From Adineta vaga (taxonomy: Eukaryota > Rotifera), in contig CP075494.1 in NCBI GenBank assembly GCA_021613535.1, positions 10,044,001-10,108,000 of the forward strand: a DNA stretch of 64,000 nt, given 5' to 3'. Every line of letters starts with the position of its first letter. The first letter of the stretch is position 1. This document shows, one piece after another, positions 1-9,999 of this stretch. Under the pieces are notes generated by a model. That model was given only the letters and a program-made list of their open reading frames with translations, was not told where the DNA came from and searched no databases. The position numbers were made by a program, and so were the translations under genes.

Positions 1-272
1 GACAGAGAAACATAAAGTACGCGTACTTTAGTACGATTTTGTTCGTGCTCGTACTTGAGCACGATGATCTACTATTTGAAACTTCAGACAGAGACATTTA
101 AACAAGAAAGTTATGTTTTAATTTATGCGAATGATAACGATGACCATATATCTTGCCAATCTCTGATAAGATATACAAAAATGGATTCTCATCAGTTATT
201 TTTTCTTATTCGAATTTCATATCGAAATGAATTTTAAAATTAATGCAAAAAAAAAAGATTTATTTCTCTCCT
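1..272. other. left-edge intergenic, no supported gene
   Basis: I see no recognisable coding sequence. Short GTAC-rich motifs occur at about 18-55 (a perfect GTACGCGTAC palindrome at 18-27, followed by near-repeats of CGTAC). A 60-codon open frame at 55-237 (+) has no ATG at its beginning, no recognisable motif and no splice context, so I do not call it a gene. Confidence 0.5.
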
Positions 273-617
273 TCATGTTAAATTATCAACTGCAATGACA
301 TAAATATAAATAAGAACAATAAATACAATCCATCCAATTAATCCTCCCAATGTAATTAATAGATTGAATGTTAATGCCAATGAACTCATCGTTTGTGCAC
401 CAATGAAATTATTCGTATTTTTATAATTTCGACAAATAATCGAAAATACCAGTGGAATGACACCAAAAAATCCCCAGCCAAGAAAAAGATTTAAAATGGA
501 CCACGGTAAATAATCATTAACATAAGGTCGCTCGGAAACTATCGTTAGGGTTGTTGTACCAGGATACGGTGGTGGTGGTGGCGGCGGTGATGTTTCTTTA
601 TTAAAAGACATTTTCAA
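273..617 (-). CDS. CD225/dispanin (IFITM/PRRT-like) small membrane protein
   Basis: This intronless gene encodes about 114 residues (112 if the second ATG at 611 is used). Seen: a cytosolic proline run (residues 11-17), then PYVNDYLPWSILNLFLG leading into a first hydrophobic segment (about 39-62), a short polar loop CRNYKNTNNFIGAQTMSS, and a second hydrophobic segment (about 80-109). The order 'W-S-hydrophobic-G-x-I-P-x-x-x-S-x-x-x-R-x-x-x-x-x-x-x-G-A-x-x-x-S' is the CD225/dispanin signature. The family contains IFITM, PRRT and SYNDIG-type proteins that sit in endosomal or plasma membranes and affect membrane fusion or trafficking. The specific subfamily cannot be told. A (TA)n tract lies about 30 bp upstream of the start and could act as a TATA element. 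Confidence 0.8.
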   Translation of the reverse strand: MKMSFNKETSPPPPPPPYPGTTTLTIVSERPYVNDYLPWSILNLFLGWGFFGVIPLVFSIICRNYKNTNNFIGAQTMSSLALTFNLLITLGGLIGWIVFIVLIYIYVIAVDNLT

Positions 618-644
618 CTTCTATTTTTTTTCGAAAATTCTAGA

Positions 645-660
645 TTATATATATATACAT
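645..660 (-). promoter_or_regulatory. TA-repeat, possible TATA-like element upstream of CD225 gene
   Basis: A run of alternating T and A lies 28-43 bp upstream of the CD225 start codon on the minus strand. Similar TA tracts sit upstream of the genes starting at 7419 and 11786. Its promoter role is inferred from position only; it could equally be a neutral microsatellite. Confidence 0.25.
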
Positions 661-723
661 ATTCTCTTGAGAAAGTTTACATCTGGTTTTTATTGATTTA
701 TTATCAAATATATACGAAATGAT

Positions 724-1331
724 TTATTTTTTAACTGATGGAATTCGACTTAATCGTTTTTGAATAATTTGATTTTTAGCATAATCTTTCGCATATTCTC
801 GTGCAGAATATGTTGCTTGAACTTGATTAACTCGTTTTTGAAGTTGTTGAAAATCATTTTCATATTGAAGTTGTTGATGCTTTCGATGTTGTTTATTTAA
901 ACTAAATAAATATACATTCTTGATCGAATCGAAAAACATATTAATATATTTACTTAAGTGGAACATAATGATTATGACTGTCAATAAATGCTCCATTTTT
1001 AACAATCTTTGCTAAAAGACGATCATTTTCATTTTTTATTCTTGCTAATTCTTGTTCTTTAATCTAAATTTAATAACACAAAGAAAAGCAATGTTCGTAG
1101 AGCTGATCAAATTGATCTACTTGTTTTTGTCGAGTACGTTGAGAACAATGTGGACGAGCTGTTGGTGCTGTTTGATCTAAACGACTGCGTGCATTTTTGA
1201 TCTAATGAAATTTAGAAATGACAGAACTATCCAAATATAAGATTTACATTTCTTTCATGATCAGCTTGAGTTTTTCTAAAGAGCTTCTCTGCCAAATGTC
1301 TATTTGCACCAGGTAAATTATAACAAAGCAT
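724..1331 (-). CDS. CFAP97-domain (hemingway-like) ciliary protein
   Basis: Four exons (1331-1248, 1201-1121, 1063-954, 901-724) join in frame across introns of 46, 57 and 52 bp to give about 150 residues. Seen: an N-terminal PGANRHLAEKLFRKTQADHE, a central helix with IKNENDRLLAKIVKNGAFID, then SHNHYVPLNLNKQHRK and a C-terminal coiled stretch ending QKRLSRIPSVKK. The arrangement E-N-x-x-L-L-x-K-I, D-S-x-N-x-Y, then a second E-N-x-x-x-L-x-K-R helix is that of CFAP97/CFAP97D (hemingway) proteins, which act in motile cilia and sperm flagella. The short length and single domain resemble CFAP97D1/D2. The start at 1331 gives the family-like N-terminus; a longer upstream frame in the first exon is not needed. 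Confidence 0.7.
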
Positions 1332-1574
1332 GATTTGAGTTACTTCTATCGAAAAATAGTAAAAAATGAATGAATGTTTCATTTTCTCTATGTTTTCATA
1401 GAGAAGATCTATACATGACAGGTTGTTTTGTGATGAGATTTTGTGTAATTCAAGGTTTGCATTAATAAACATAGAGAATGAAGAGAAAGGAAAGAAACAA
1501 CAACGAATGAGTTCTATTAGGTTTATATGAGGACTAATGAAAATACAACGAAAATATTATCATTGGAAGTGTCT

Positions 1575-2510
1575 TTAAAAATTTGGAGCAAGTAAATCAC
1601 GAATAATTGGATCATTTTTGCATCTAAAATTCAAAATCTATTGATTAAAAATCAAATAAAATAATCAAACTGAATTTTACCCAGTAATGAATTCTTCTTT
1701 ACTTAGTTTCTTATCACCACTAATATCTAATTTTTGTATAATTTCTTTTGCACGTCTTTTTGGATCTCGTTCACCTTTTCGATCTGTTACGCCAGCACGA
1801 TCATACTAAATATTCCTCGTACAAATTCATTGAAAAAAACAAAATTCTATCTTACAATAGCTGATATAACATTAGCTAATTCTTTCTGATCAATATGTCC
1901 ATCTTCTGATTGATCCCACCTAGGAAATAGAAAGTCAATTATGAATAGATTCGTTTCGAATTTTTTTTACATATCAAAAACAAATGAAAGACGTGAACCT
2001 AAATCGTTTAGACGATTGATTAAAACAATCACAACAAGAAATTCATTGAAATCAACAAAACCATCTTGATTTACATCGATCATATCAAATATTTGCCTAT
2101 AAAAAGAAATCATTTCAAAATGTCAAGGTGTACTTCGTGTTCTATACTCAAATGAATTGATCGTTTCGTTTCGTGGTTGTAATTTTTTATAATATTCATT
2201 GAAAGCTTTTTTATCTAATTCTCCTGCTGGACAATGATGAAGAAAATCCTACAATTTCTATACATTATTTTTATATTCCAATCAAAATAAACATACAGCA
2301 TGCCAATGTTGAATTTCTATACGAAATAAAAGTTCGAATGAATTGAAATCTCAAGTTAATAAAATACCTTCTTCAGTTATTCGAGATGCTTCTAATAAAG
2401 CAGCAATTTCTAAGAGAATTTAAGTGAAATAAAATTTTGATTTTAGTTCGAAATAACAAACCTCTCGGAGTTAATTCCATTGATATACGACCTTTTCGAT
2501 TTCTCGACAT
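1575..2510 (-). CDS. neuronal calcium sensor-type EF-hand protein
   Basis: Several short exons separated by introns of about 50 bp join into one frame from ATG at 2510 to TAA at 1575. Seen in order: a basic N-terminus (MSRNRKGRISMEL), a cryptic first EF-hand with the NCS hallmark FLHHCPAGELDKKAF, EF2 (DVNQDGFVDFNEF), EF3 (DQSEDGHIDQKEL) and EF4 (DISGDKKLSKEEF), ending CKNDPIIRDLLAPNF. The Cys-Pro-x-Gly in EF1 and three usable EF loops are typical of the recoverin/NCS-1/visinin-like family, which transduce calcium signals to membrane targets. Odd: residue 2 is Ser, so the family's N-terminal myristoylation glycine is absent. EF4 has Lys at the usual Gly position. A calcineurin-B-like or CIB-like assignment is less likely because of the CPxG motif. 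Confidence 0.75.
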
Positions 2511-3073
2511 TTATCTATGACCGTCTGTTATATGTTATTTCTGATTACTGAAATCACGTTTGATGTTTTCAATGGAATGTATATAAGATAAGCAAGCAAT
2601 TTCTTCAATTAACTATACCAATAAATTTCTTTGAAATAAAAAGAATAATCAATGCGTAGTAAGCAAAATTAATCCTTGTTTTCAATAAATACCACACGAA
2701 GGCTTTTTCTTCCTTTTTTACAATCGATTTAGAAGTAATAACATACTTGAATATTTATTTGAAAGAAAAAAAAAGATTTCTCTTTGTTATTGTATTTATG
2801 ATTAAATTATTCTCAAAAATTTTGACATCGAACATAGAATAAATATGAAAACATAGATATTCTATCAATACTTAAGTTATATTATATTCTTCGTTTCATT
2901 TTTGGAATAATTTCTTCTATTGATATCAAAGACTTCAGAATCATTAAAATGAAATAATATGTAGAATGTCATCTTGTTTTTACTGATTTTTGTACATTGT
3001 TTCGTTGACACATGAGAATAAGATGAAAACTTGCGCGTAATTTATCATGTGTTGACTGAATGACAACGCATAA
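2511..3073. other. intergenic, AT-rich, no gene seen
   Basis: This stretch lies upstream of the calcium-sensor gene and before a kelch remnant. It contains poly-A/T runs and an 8-bp inverted repeat (ACACATGA / TCATGTGT around 3008-3056) that is too short to call a structured RNA. Confidence 0.5.
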
Positions 3074-3454
3074 TTGTCTTCCTTACGAAATGGATTTATA
3101 GAAACAAGCTGTTTGATAAATAATTCACATACAGCATCGATATTACCACATGGGAATGTGTTGATGATCGGTGAATTATACAGTTTTCACAGACAAGTAA
3201 CTCTTTTACAGAATGAAAAAGTATCAATTACTGGTGAGGCATATGAAGTTAGATATAAGATGACTGCTAAAATATATAATCCAACAGTAGGCAAATGGAG
3301 ATACACAGAAAAGATGAAATTCGTTCGTATAGGCCATACAGCATGTTTATTAAAGGATGGAACAGTGCTACTTTTTGGTAGTAAAAGTGATCGGGAATAT
3401 CCATCTGATACATTTATGTCTTGGTCATCGGTAATAGATTCGATATACAAATGA
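3074..3454 (+). pseudogene. kelch-repeat fragment, probable pseudogene
   Basis: An open frame of 126 codons carries two kelch-like blades: HTASILPHGNVLMIGE near its start and, later, AKIYNPTVGKWRYTEKMK followed by RIGHTACLLKDGTVLLFG. These match the bdelloid-type kelch repeat (HTAS-x-L-x-x-G-x-V-L-x-x-G-G with A-x-x-Y-x-P-x-x-x-x-W), in which each protein normally has five to seven blades. Here only about two remain. The first frame codon is TTG, no ATG opens the domain, I found no splice partner on either side, and the glycine pairs that close each blade are partly lost (IGE, FGS). I therefore read it as a decayed fragment. A short expressed gene cannot be excluded. Confidence 0.55.
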
Positions 3455-4038
3455 TTTCATTACTTTACTTAACAAAAAAACCGTAAAATTCATTGATGCT
3501 ATTAACTATTCATTACTTTTTATAAGTTATAAAATTTGTTCGATTGCATACATGTACTTATTAGTGAAATGATATAAATCAATAGAAGGAAAACTTCGAA
3601 TAAAATATTCAGTTATAAACTAATTCTTCTTTTCAATTGCAATAACATCTCTACTAAATCATCAAGTCTTTTTTTTTGACACAATATTCATGAAAAGCAA
3701 TCACATTCTCTGCGATCGTTTAAAAATATGTAAATAGATATTAGCTCTGCATGATATATTTTCAAGTTGTTATATTCATAATTTCTACAGGTAAGTGTGT
3801 TTCTTTTATTTTGTTATAGAAATATTTGTACTGCGTTTCATAACATTTACATTGTAGCAAACTACGACGACTCTAAATAAAAATTACTTCTATATGAAAT
3901 TTCAAGGAAAAAAGGGTGTGATTAATCTATATGTATTCACCTACGAAAAACGCCTTTAGATATTGTCTTTTTTTTTCAACCTATAAGTATTCAATACATA
4001 AGTTGTATTTACATGTTCTTGCCAAAGTGTAATCGACT
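3455..4038. other. intergenic, no gene seen
   Basis: AT-rich sequence between the kelch remnant and the superoxide dismutase gene. It would hold the promoter and 5' leader of the latter. I see no coding or RNA feature. Confidence 0.5.
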
Positions 4039-4864
4039 ATGTTCGTCACGTATATAAGTGTATTATTACTGCTAATCCATCAAACAGAATGTGCGATGGA
4101 AGCTACTGCTGTATTATATCAAAATGGTACGAATACAACTGGTGGTACGTTAAAATTCGTTCAAACGAATTCTAGTACGCCGGTCAATGTAATTGGTCCA
4201 ATCTCAGGACTTGTTGCAAACAGTACACATGTATAAATACTAATTAATAAAAGAAAATTCGGCAAAGTTTTCTCCTTTTTTTTAGGGCTTTCATGTTCAT
4301 ACATATCCCGTATTAGATTATTCTCCAAATTGCTTATCAGCTGGTGATCATTTTAATCCATATAGTGAGTTATTGACTGAAAAAATTTCTTTGCATACAA
4401 TTCGTTGTATTTACTGTCTAGATACATCTCATGGACCAATGACAGCTGATATAACTGGTCGACATGTTGGTGATCTTGGAAATCTCGTAATGAACGCAAA
4501 CGGATCTGTCTATGTCAATTTTACAGATTCAATTATTCAATTGTACAATATGACACAATCTATTATTAATCGAACGATTATTATACATTTTAACCGTGAT
4601 GATGGAGGTTTGGGTAATTCTTCTACTAGTAATACGACTGGGTATGGTTACGTATGTTTTTGTTTCCGTAATTGATTATATCTCTTATTTCATAATAGAA
4701 ATAGTGGTGATCGTATTCTCTGTGGTCTTATCGTAAGATCTACGAATACGACATCAGTTACTACAACACCATCAAACAAATCATCAACGATTATTTTGAA
4801 TATGAAATTGTTTCTATTTATTTTCTCAATAGTATTCATTATTGGTCATACCGTTGTCTACTAA
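4039..4864 (+). CDS. extracellular Cu/Zn superoxide dismutase with C-terminal hydrophobic tail
   Basis: Exons 4039-4230, 4286-4364, 4422-4641 and 4699-4864 join across introns of 55, 57 and 57 bp to encode 218 residues. The enzyme converts superoxide to oxygen and hydrogen peroxide. Seen: signal peptide MFVTYISVLLLLIHQTECA; copper ligands in GFHVH; GDHFNPYNTSHGP with the bridging and zinc histidines; GRHVGDLGN with zinc His and Asp; the last copper His in IIIHFNRDDGG; the active-site Arg and disulfide Cys in GDRILCG, whose partner is in NCLSAGDHF. All ligands are therefore present and activity is expected. There are many N-x-S/T sites. Odd: after a Thr/Ser-rich linker the protein ends in a hydrophobic stretch (MKLFLFIFSIVFIIGHTVVY), suggesting a GPI signal or a C-terminal membrane anchor. 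A polyadenylation signal AATAAA lies at 4927-4932. Confidence 0.92.
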
Positions 4865-5252
4865 ACATTACGATCAATTTGTTCACTTACATTTTTCCAT
4901 GGACTAATATACTTACTGTTTTACATAATAAAGCGATTGTTTCTCTATTAAACGAAAAGTTTATTTTATTATCACATGTTATTTTTAACCTGAAAAATAA
5001 ATCATTTGTAGAAAATAAATCTATAGTCATTTCCGTTTGATCTAGGAAAGAATAGATATGGTTGCCTAGTAGAACCTATCTTTTTCTTTTCTTATCATTA
5101 TATTACAACGTCAAACGAATAATTAGATGATTCGTTAGTCAACAAAAGAAAAGAAAAGTAACATTGCTTGCACTGTCTATGTACACATTCATTTGAGTCA
5201 TTTAATCATTCAAAGAAAACAGAATAATCCATTGAACGATCAACATTCAATA
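4865..5252. other. intergenic with SOD 3' UTR
   Basis: This holds the SOD 3' end (AATAAA at 4927-4932) and a small hairpin near 5053-5081 (AGATA-GGTT pairing with AACC-TATCT) followed by T-rich sequence. The rest is the upstream region of the MAM-like gene. No coding sequence is seen. Confidence 0.5.
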
Positions 5253-6428
5253 ATGAAGATATGTAAGTTGTTCTTTCCTTTTTCTTCTAGACTTAAAAGA
5301 TTTCATTTTTCATAGATTTCATATCAATTATTATGATGAAACTTGTCTTTTGTATTCCATACAATCAACTATGTACATTTTCTTCTGGTAGTTGTAATTG
5401 GAGTATTGGCCGACGATGGCATATTATGAATTTTGATGATCAAAATAAAGGTTACTCGAATTATCGATAGAAATTGTTTTGTTTCAAATAAAATTTTTAT
5501 TTTAGTTTTAATTGCTGATGCTGAAAGTAAAGAAGATCAACGAAATGGTTTTACTGATACGATTATATCACCATGGTTACAATTATCTTCTCTGTGTTCA
5601 TTTGATGGTCGATTAAAATTTCGATTTAGTATATCGAATGAATATGATTATATTGAAATTTATTTAATTGAAAATAATCGAACACGAACATCGTCTTTTG
5701 GTCAATGGAAAAATCGACGAAATAGAAATCATTCAACAGATAAATATGATATTATTTGGCAACAAGGAAATGTTACATTTCAAGTTACTACTGAATTTCA
5801 AGTATAAAATTTATTCGAAGAAAAGAAATATGAAAAATTCATTTTTGTTTAGATTGCTTTGGAAGTCCGTCATTTATCCAATGAGAAAAATTATTCGAAT
5901 GTGTGGTTTGCTATTGATGATATCCTTATCGAAAATTGTCCAATTGGTAAGTCAAAAGTCTCCTATATCAAATCTTTAACATGTTTTTTTTTCTTCTTCT
6001 TACTAGCAATTGTAAACAATACCAACTCTAATGATGATGTGATGATCACTACAAGTTCCATTCCTACTTCATGGATAAGAAGATTTGATAATAATGAAAG
6101 TAATTTAACATTATCTAATGTATCTTTTTGGAAATTATCCGATCTCTCTTCTGAACCACCACCGTCATCTCGTCAAACACTTTTAACATTAATTATTTAT
6201 TTATTCTGTGCCTTAATAGCATTAACATTATTAATCATACTTTTTTCTATTATTATATTTACATATCGTAAACATTGTTGTCGAACATCACCTTCGCCTA
6301 TTGATCATCGTTATCGTTTTGATAAAACATCATTAAACAATCGTATTGGGATACAAATTGAAAATCCTGATCGTGATTATCAAACTGTAAAAACAATTGA
6401 TTCTACTGTTCGTCCGTGTTTTGAATAA
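5253..6428 (+). CDS. single-pass membrane protein with MAM-like ectodomain
   Basis: Five exons (5253-5262, 5316-5450, 5506-5801, 5853-5946, 6007-6428; introns 53, 55, 51 and 60 bp) encode 318 residues. The first exon is only 10 bases and the frame is open only with it. Seen: a signal peptide; CTFSSGSCNWSIGRRWHIMN, resembling the C-x-F-E...C-x-W start of MAM domains; SPWLQLSSLCSFDGRLKFRF; DIIWQQGNVTFQVTTEFQ; and FAIDDILIENCP, matching the conserved A-I-D-D-I...C end of MAM domains. A Ser/Thr-rich stalk follows, then a membrane segment (TLLTLIIYLFCALIALTLLI) and a cytosolic tail of about 55 residues. MAM domains mediate adhesion or receptor contacts. No enzyme domain is attached, so the function is unknown. 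MAM is the best fit, but the domain is divergent. Confidence 0.65.
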
Positions 6429-6649
6429 AAAATAAATAAATCGGGCAAGAAAAACCAGGACTCATTTGTAATTGTATATACAAAAAAAATTATTTTAGAT
6501 ATCTAAGGGTACTTGAGTGAGATTTTGATGAACTTGAATTATACTTCGATTATGCCATGGACGATCGAGTTGAACGAGAATATAATCATAAACGAATCTA
6601 TTTGAAATATTCTATAAAATAAAGAATTACAAAAAATAAAGCGAAGAAT
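6429..6649. other. convergent 3' regions of MAM-like gene and TIM21
   Basis: A short spacer between two tail-to-tail genes, with overlapping AATAAA-type signals immediately after the MAM-like stop codon and near 6620-6650. No gene is seen. Confidence 0.5.
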
Positions 6650-7419
6650 TTATTTGTCTACTTTTTGAACTTTAACAGCAACAACACCGGATCGTTCTTT
6701 ACCAGTTAAATAAAAAGAAACTGTCATACTTCGATGACCTTTTTCATCGAATATTTTTGCACTAGAAATACAATGTTAAGTGAATGATGACTCAATATTA
6801 TTATTCAGTATTAAGATAATAAGCAATAGAATCTCCTCTTGATTTTCTCGATATTAGAAAAGCAAATTTTCTTTTTCCTCTATTACCGAACATTACTAAT
6901 TCTCATTGATCTAATTTGTGGTGTTGTATGAACTAGAATTGGTATACCCAATGCTTCTTGTACCTATAATCAAATCAATAAAATAGTATTTCAATTAACA
7001 TTAAACTTACATCAGTATTAGCTAAACATAATTTTGACACTTCTTTATAAATTCCATTTGGTGTTTCTCTTGAATAAAGTTCATGTAAGATTAAATAACA
7101 AAGACCACCTAATGTAACAACACCAGCAATGATAACAAGTGAATAAATCGAATCTTTCGCTGTTTGTTGCGCTATGAAAAGACATTTTTGTATAGAGAAA
7201 ATATTCAATCAAAATAATTTCCATACCTTTTTGAGTAAATGTAATGATATCAGTTTGATTCGTTTGAGATTGAACAAGACTATCTATATCTTGTTGTTTT
7301 ATATCTTTTTTCTGCTTATTAGTAATTGTTGATAATTGTCGTGGATTAATAATACTAATTCTACGAAATAATGATGAACGCCATTGTTTCGTCACGAGAT
7401 GAAATGGATAAAAATTCAT
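6650..7419 (-). CDS. TIMM21: mitochondrial import subunit TIM21
   Basis: The protein begins MNFYPFHLVTKQWRSSLFRR, an amphipathic basic presequence suited to mitochondrial import. A polar linker leads to one transmembrane helix (IYSLVIIAGVVTLGGLCYLI), then LYSRETPNGIYKEVSKLCLA and an intermembrane-space domain ending SMTVSFYLTGKERSGVVAVKVQ. The pattern of one helix, Y-S-x-x-S/T-P-x-x-I-Y, and the terminal 'F-Y-x-x-G-x-x-x-x-G-x-V' block is that of TIM21. TIM21 links the TIM23 translocase to the TOM complex and also escorts respiratory-chain subunits in the inner membrane. Several introns of about 50-60 bp interrupt the frame. The start at 7419 is the first ATG and gives the presequence. Confidence 0.85.
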
Positions 7420-7743
7420 CTTTTCGAAAAAAAAGAAAAGTGTTTTCTTTTATTTATTCAAAACGAAAAAAGAAGAGAGAAAAAACGGAATGTTAGTTTT
7501 ATTTAAATGTATATATATATATAGCATATTGAGTTTTTCTTTTCGAACTAATAGATCAATCAAATCAGATCACATATAAAAAGCGAGAATGAAATAATGT
7601 TAGTATTATAGAGATACATGGAAGAGAAAAAGAATAATATTGAAAATCACATCCAGATATGGCTTTCGCTTCACAAAAGAAACAATAAATAAAAGTATCA
7701 AATAAGAAAATATGATGTACGAAATCAAGCTCATGTCTGATTT
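7420..7743. other. upstream region of TIM21 and downstream of PTTG1IP-like gene
   Basis: Contains a (TA)n tract at 7510-7523, about 90 bp upstream of the TIM21 start, and a TATAAAAA motif at about 7575. A promoter function is possible but inferred only from position. No coding sequence is seen. Confidence 0.35.
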
Positions 7744-8620
7744 TTAATTCATACGAGCATAATCCGTTGCAGTATCATTTGCTTTGAGAATACCTAGGAA
7801 AGAAAATATTCTAATAATCATCCCGAAATGTTTTTTGTTTTTAGATAAAATTACCATATTTCATACGAATTTGATCCGCAACTCGGTTACGATCAGTCGT
7901 TCTAGAAAGAAACAAATTTTATTGTATAATAGCAATCAATTCTATGATCATTCAATCATACCGGACTTCAGCTGCAGCTCGGCGTTCTTCCATTCGTTGA
8001 TCATCTATTTCTTGTCTTCGTTCTTCTCTAGAAAAAAATCTTCATATTTTTTTCGCAATACTTTATTTTCGAATACGAACTTCCGAATACGACGTTTTTT
8101 ACATTTTCTACAAAAGCACCATAAAGTGATCAAAACAGCAATTAAAACAATTCCAGCAAGAACACAAACAATTATAATCCATACTCGAAAATTACCTAAA
8201 TTAATTACATAAATAGATAAATAACATGTTTGAAAATTAACATTCTTTGATTTTTCATTCAACCTACGATAATATTCTCTTATACTCCAATCGTATTCAT
8301 ATATACTGTCAAACATCTCGTTCGAAAACAGAATGAATATTATCAATGATTCAAATAACGGATAAAAAAATCATTTTCAACCTACCGACACATGTTTCCA
8401 CTTGAGTATCAGACGTACTACAATTATTGTTTATGTAATCAATTGTACTGTAAAGAAAACATATTTTTGAGCTTTTACAAAAAGCACATCCACTAATTTT
8501 TAAACATGCTCCACAATCTGTATTCGATTGTTTTCGACATTCTGCATCTGTAGCACCATGGACTGTACTGAAGAGAGCAATAGTACAAATAACGACGAGG
8601 AGAAAATGAGATGTTTTCAT
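7744..8620 (-). CDS. PTTG1IP: PTTG1IP-like type I membrane protein
   Basis: Spliced exons give a signal peptide (MKTSHFLLVVICTIALFSTVHG), a cysteine-rich PSI-like ectodomain (ECRKQSNTDCGACLKISGCA...CKSSKICF...C...C), one membrane helix (WIIIVCVLAGIVLIAVLITL), a Cys/Lys-rich juxtamembrane patch (CFCRKCKKRRIRK), a charged helical tail (EERRQEIDDQRMEERRAAAE) and a C-terminus RMKYGILKANDTATDYARMN. Order, size and the final K-Y-G...Y-A-R-x-N match PTTG1IP (PBF), which binds securin and shuttles it to the nucleus in vertebrates. The cytosolic charged helix begins after an intron ending at TTCTAG. The 5' end lies only about 50 bp from the inositol monophosphatase stop codon on the same strand. Confidence 0.82.
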
Positions 8621-8672
8621 CTAGAATTAAATAGAACTAGTTTATTTTAAATAAAATGTTAAAATCGATCGA

Positions 8673-9999
8673 TTAATCATGAGGAAAATCAACATGTGTA
8701 AGTAAAGGGGATATCTGCTGAGCAAGTTCTTTCGTTGCTGTACATAGAATACAACGATGGAGAAGATTTAATGGACCACCTTGAAAATAAAAAAAAATAA
8801 AAAGAATTCATACGAATAGAAAATATCATGCGTACCTGATGGATCACATGTATATGCTCCAGCTTCGCGAGCAATCAGATCACCAGCAGCTTGAAATGAA
8901 AAGAAAAAATAGATTTATTTCGAAAACGAATCAGTTTTTCATGGTATACCGTAGTCCCAAATATGAATTCCATACTCAAAATATGCATCGCAACTACCTT
9001 CAGCGACCATACATAAATTTATTGCTGCACTACCAACAGCTCGAATACTAAAAGTGAAATTTGAATAAACTGTTCGTTAGCTTTCGAATGACTTTTGTAC
9101 CTATGAACTTTTCCAATAATAACGCGTAAATTTTGACATTTAGCTTCAATTATGTTAGGCTCACGACTTGAACCATATTCACCAGCAACTTGAGACAATG
9201 CCAAGTCTGATAAAGAAATATACTACATCGTTTGAAATTTTCTCATTTTATGAAATTACCTGTCTGTCCCGAACATTTGATAGGCCGTCCATTTCTAAAG
9301 GCACCTTTACCGCGAACTGCTGAATATAATTTGTCTAAAACTGGATTGTAAACTACTCCAATAACAACTTCCTTGTTAATTGCTAATGCAATAGATATGG
9401 CCACAAACGGAAATCTAATTTATCAAAAATGAAAAACATTATTTCTGCAATTTTAACTCTCATTTACCCATGAACAAAATTTGTTGTACCATCAATTGGA
9501 TCTATGATCCATGTTGGATCATTTCCAAATTCTGTTTTTACGCCAGCAGCAGCGGATTCTTCTCCGATAAATCTAGAAATATATTTTAAGAAACTATCTA
9601 CAGAATTTATTTCGGTAATTACTTATGTGTTGGAAATTTTTCTCGTAAACTTTTTATTAAAATTTCTTCAACACGTTGATCGAATTCGGTGACCAAATCT
9701 GCAGCGCCTGATTTCGTTTCGACCCGTTTGGTTATCGAAAATCCTTCAATTACAACCTAACAACAAAAAAGACGAATACGCATATAAATATTTTCTTCCT
9801 TTTTTTGTGCATAACAAAATCAATAGACCATAGTAGTATAGTCACATTGACTCACAATTTCATACGAAAAGAAGAAGAAAAAAGTCAGGTTTCGTTTTTC
9901 TCTCGGTAAAGATATATATATATATATACTTACTTTACCAGCCAATGATGCGAGGTCAAGTACAGTTCTGTAATAAACATCAATCTCTTGTTCTGTCAT
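8673..9999 (-). CDS. IMPA1: inositol monophosphatase
   Basis: About eight short exons join from ATG at 9999 ([21 protein letters not shown]) to TAA at 8673. The enzyme dephosphorylates inositol monophosphates with Mg2+ to recycle inositol for phosphoinositide signalling. Seen: [11 protein letters not shown]; the metal-binding FIGEES; the signature [15 protein letters not shown] with two catalytic Asp; [10 protein letters not shown]; and the second signature [18 protein letters not shown] with the third metal Asp. All catalytic residues are intact and the length is near the usual 275-280 residues. It is cytosolic, with no signal or membrane segment. Introns are around 50-60 bp except the first, which also holds a (TA)n tract near 9914-9928. 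Confidence 0.95.

Noticed and set aside
55-237. Open frame of 60 codons on plus strand
   Set aside because: Starts at a TTG, has no motif and no splice partner; consistent with chance in AT-rich DNA.
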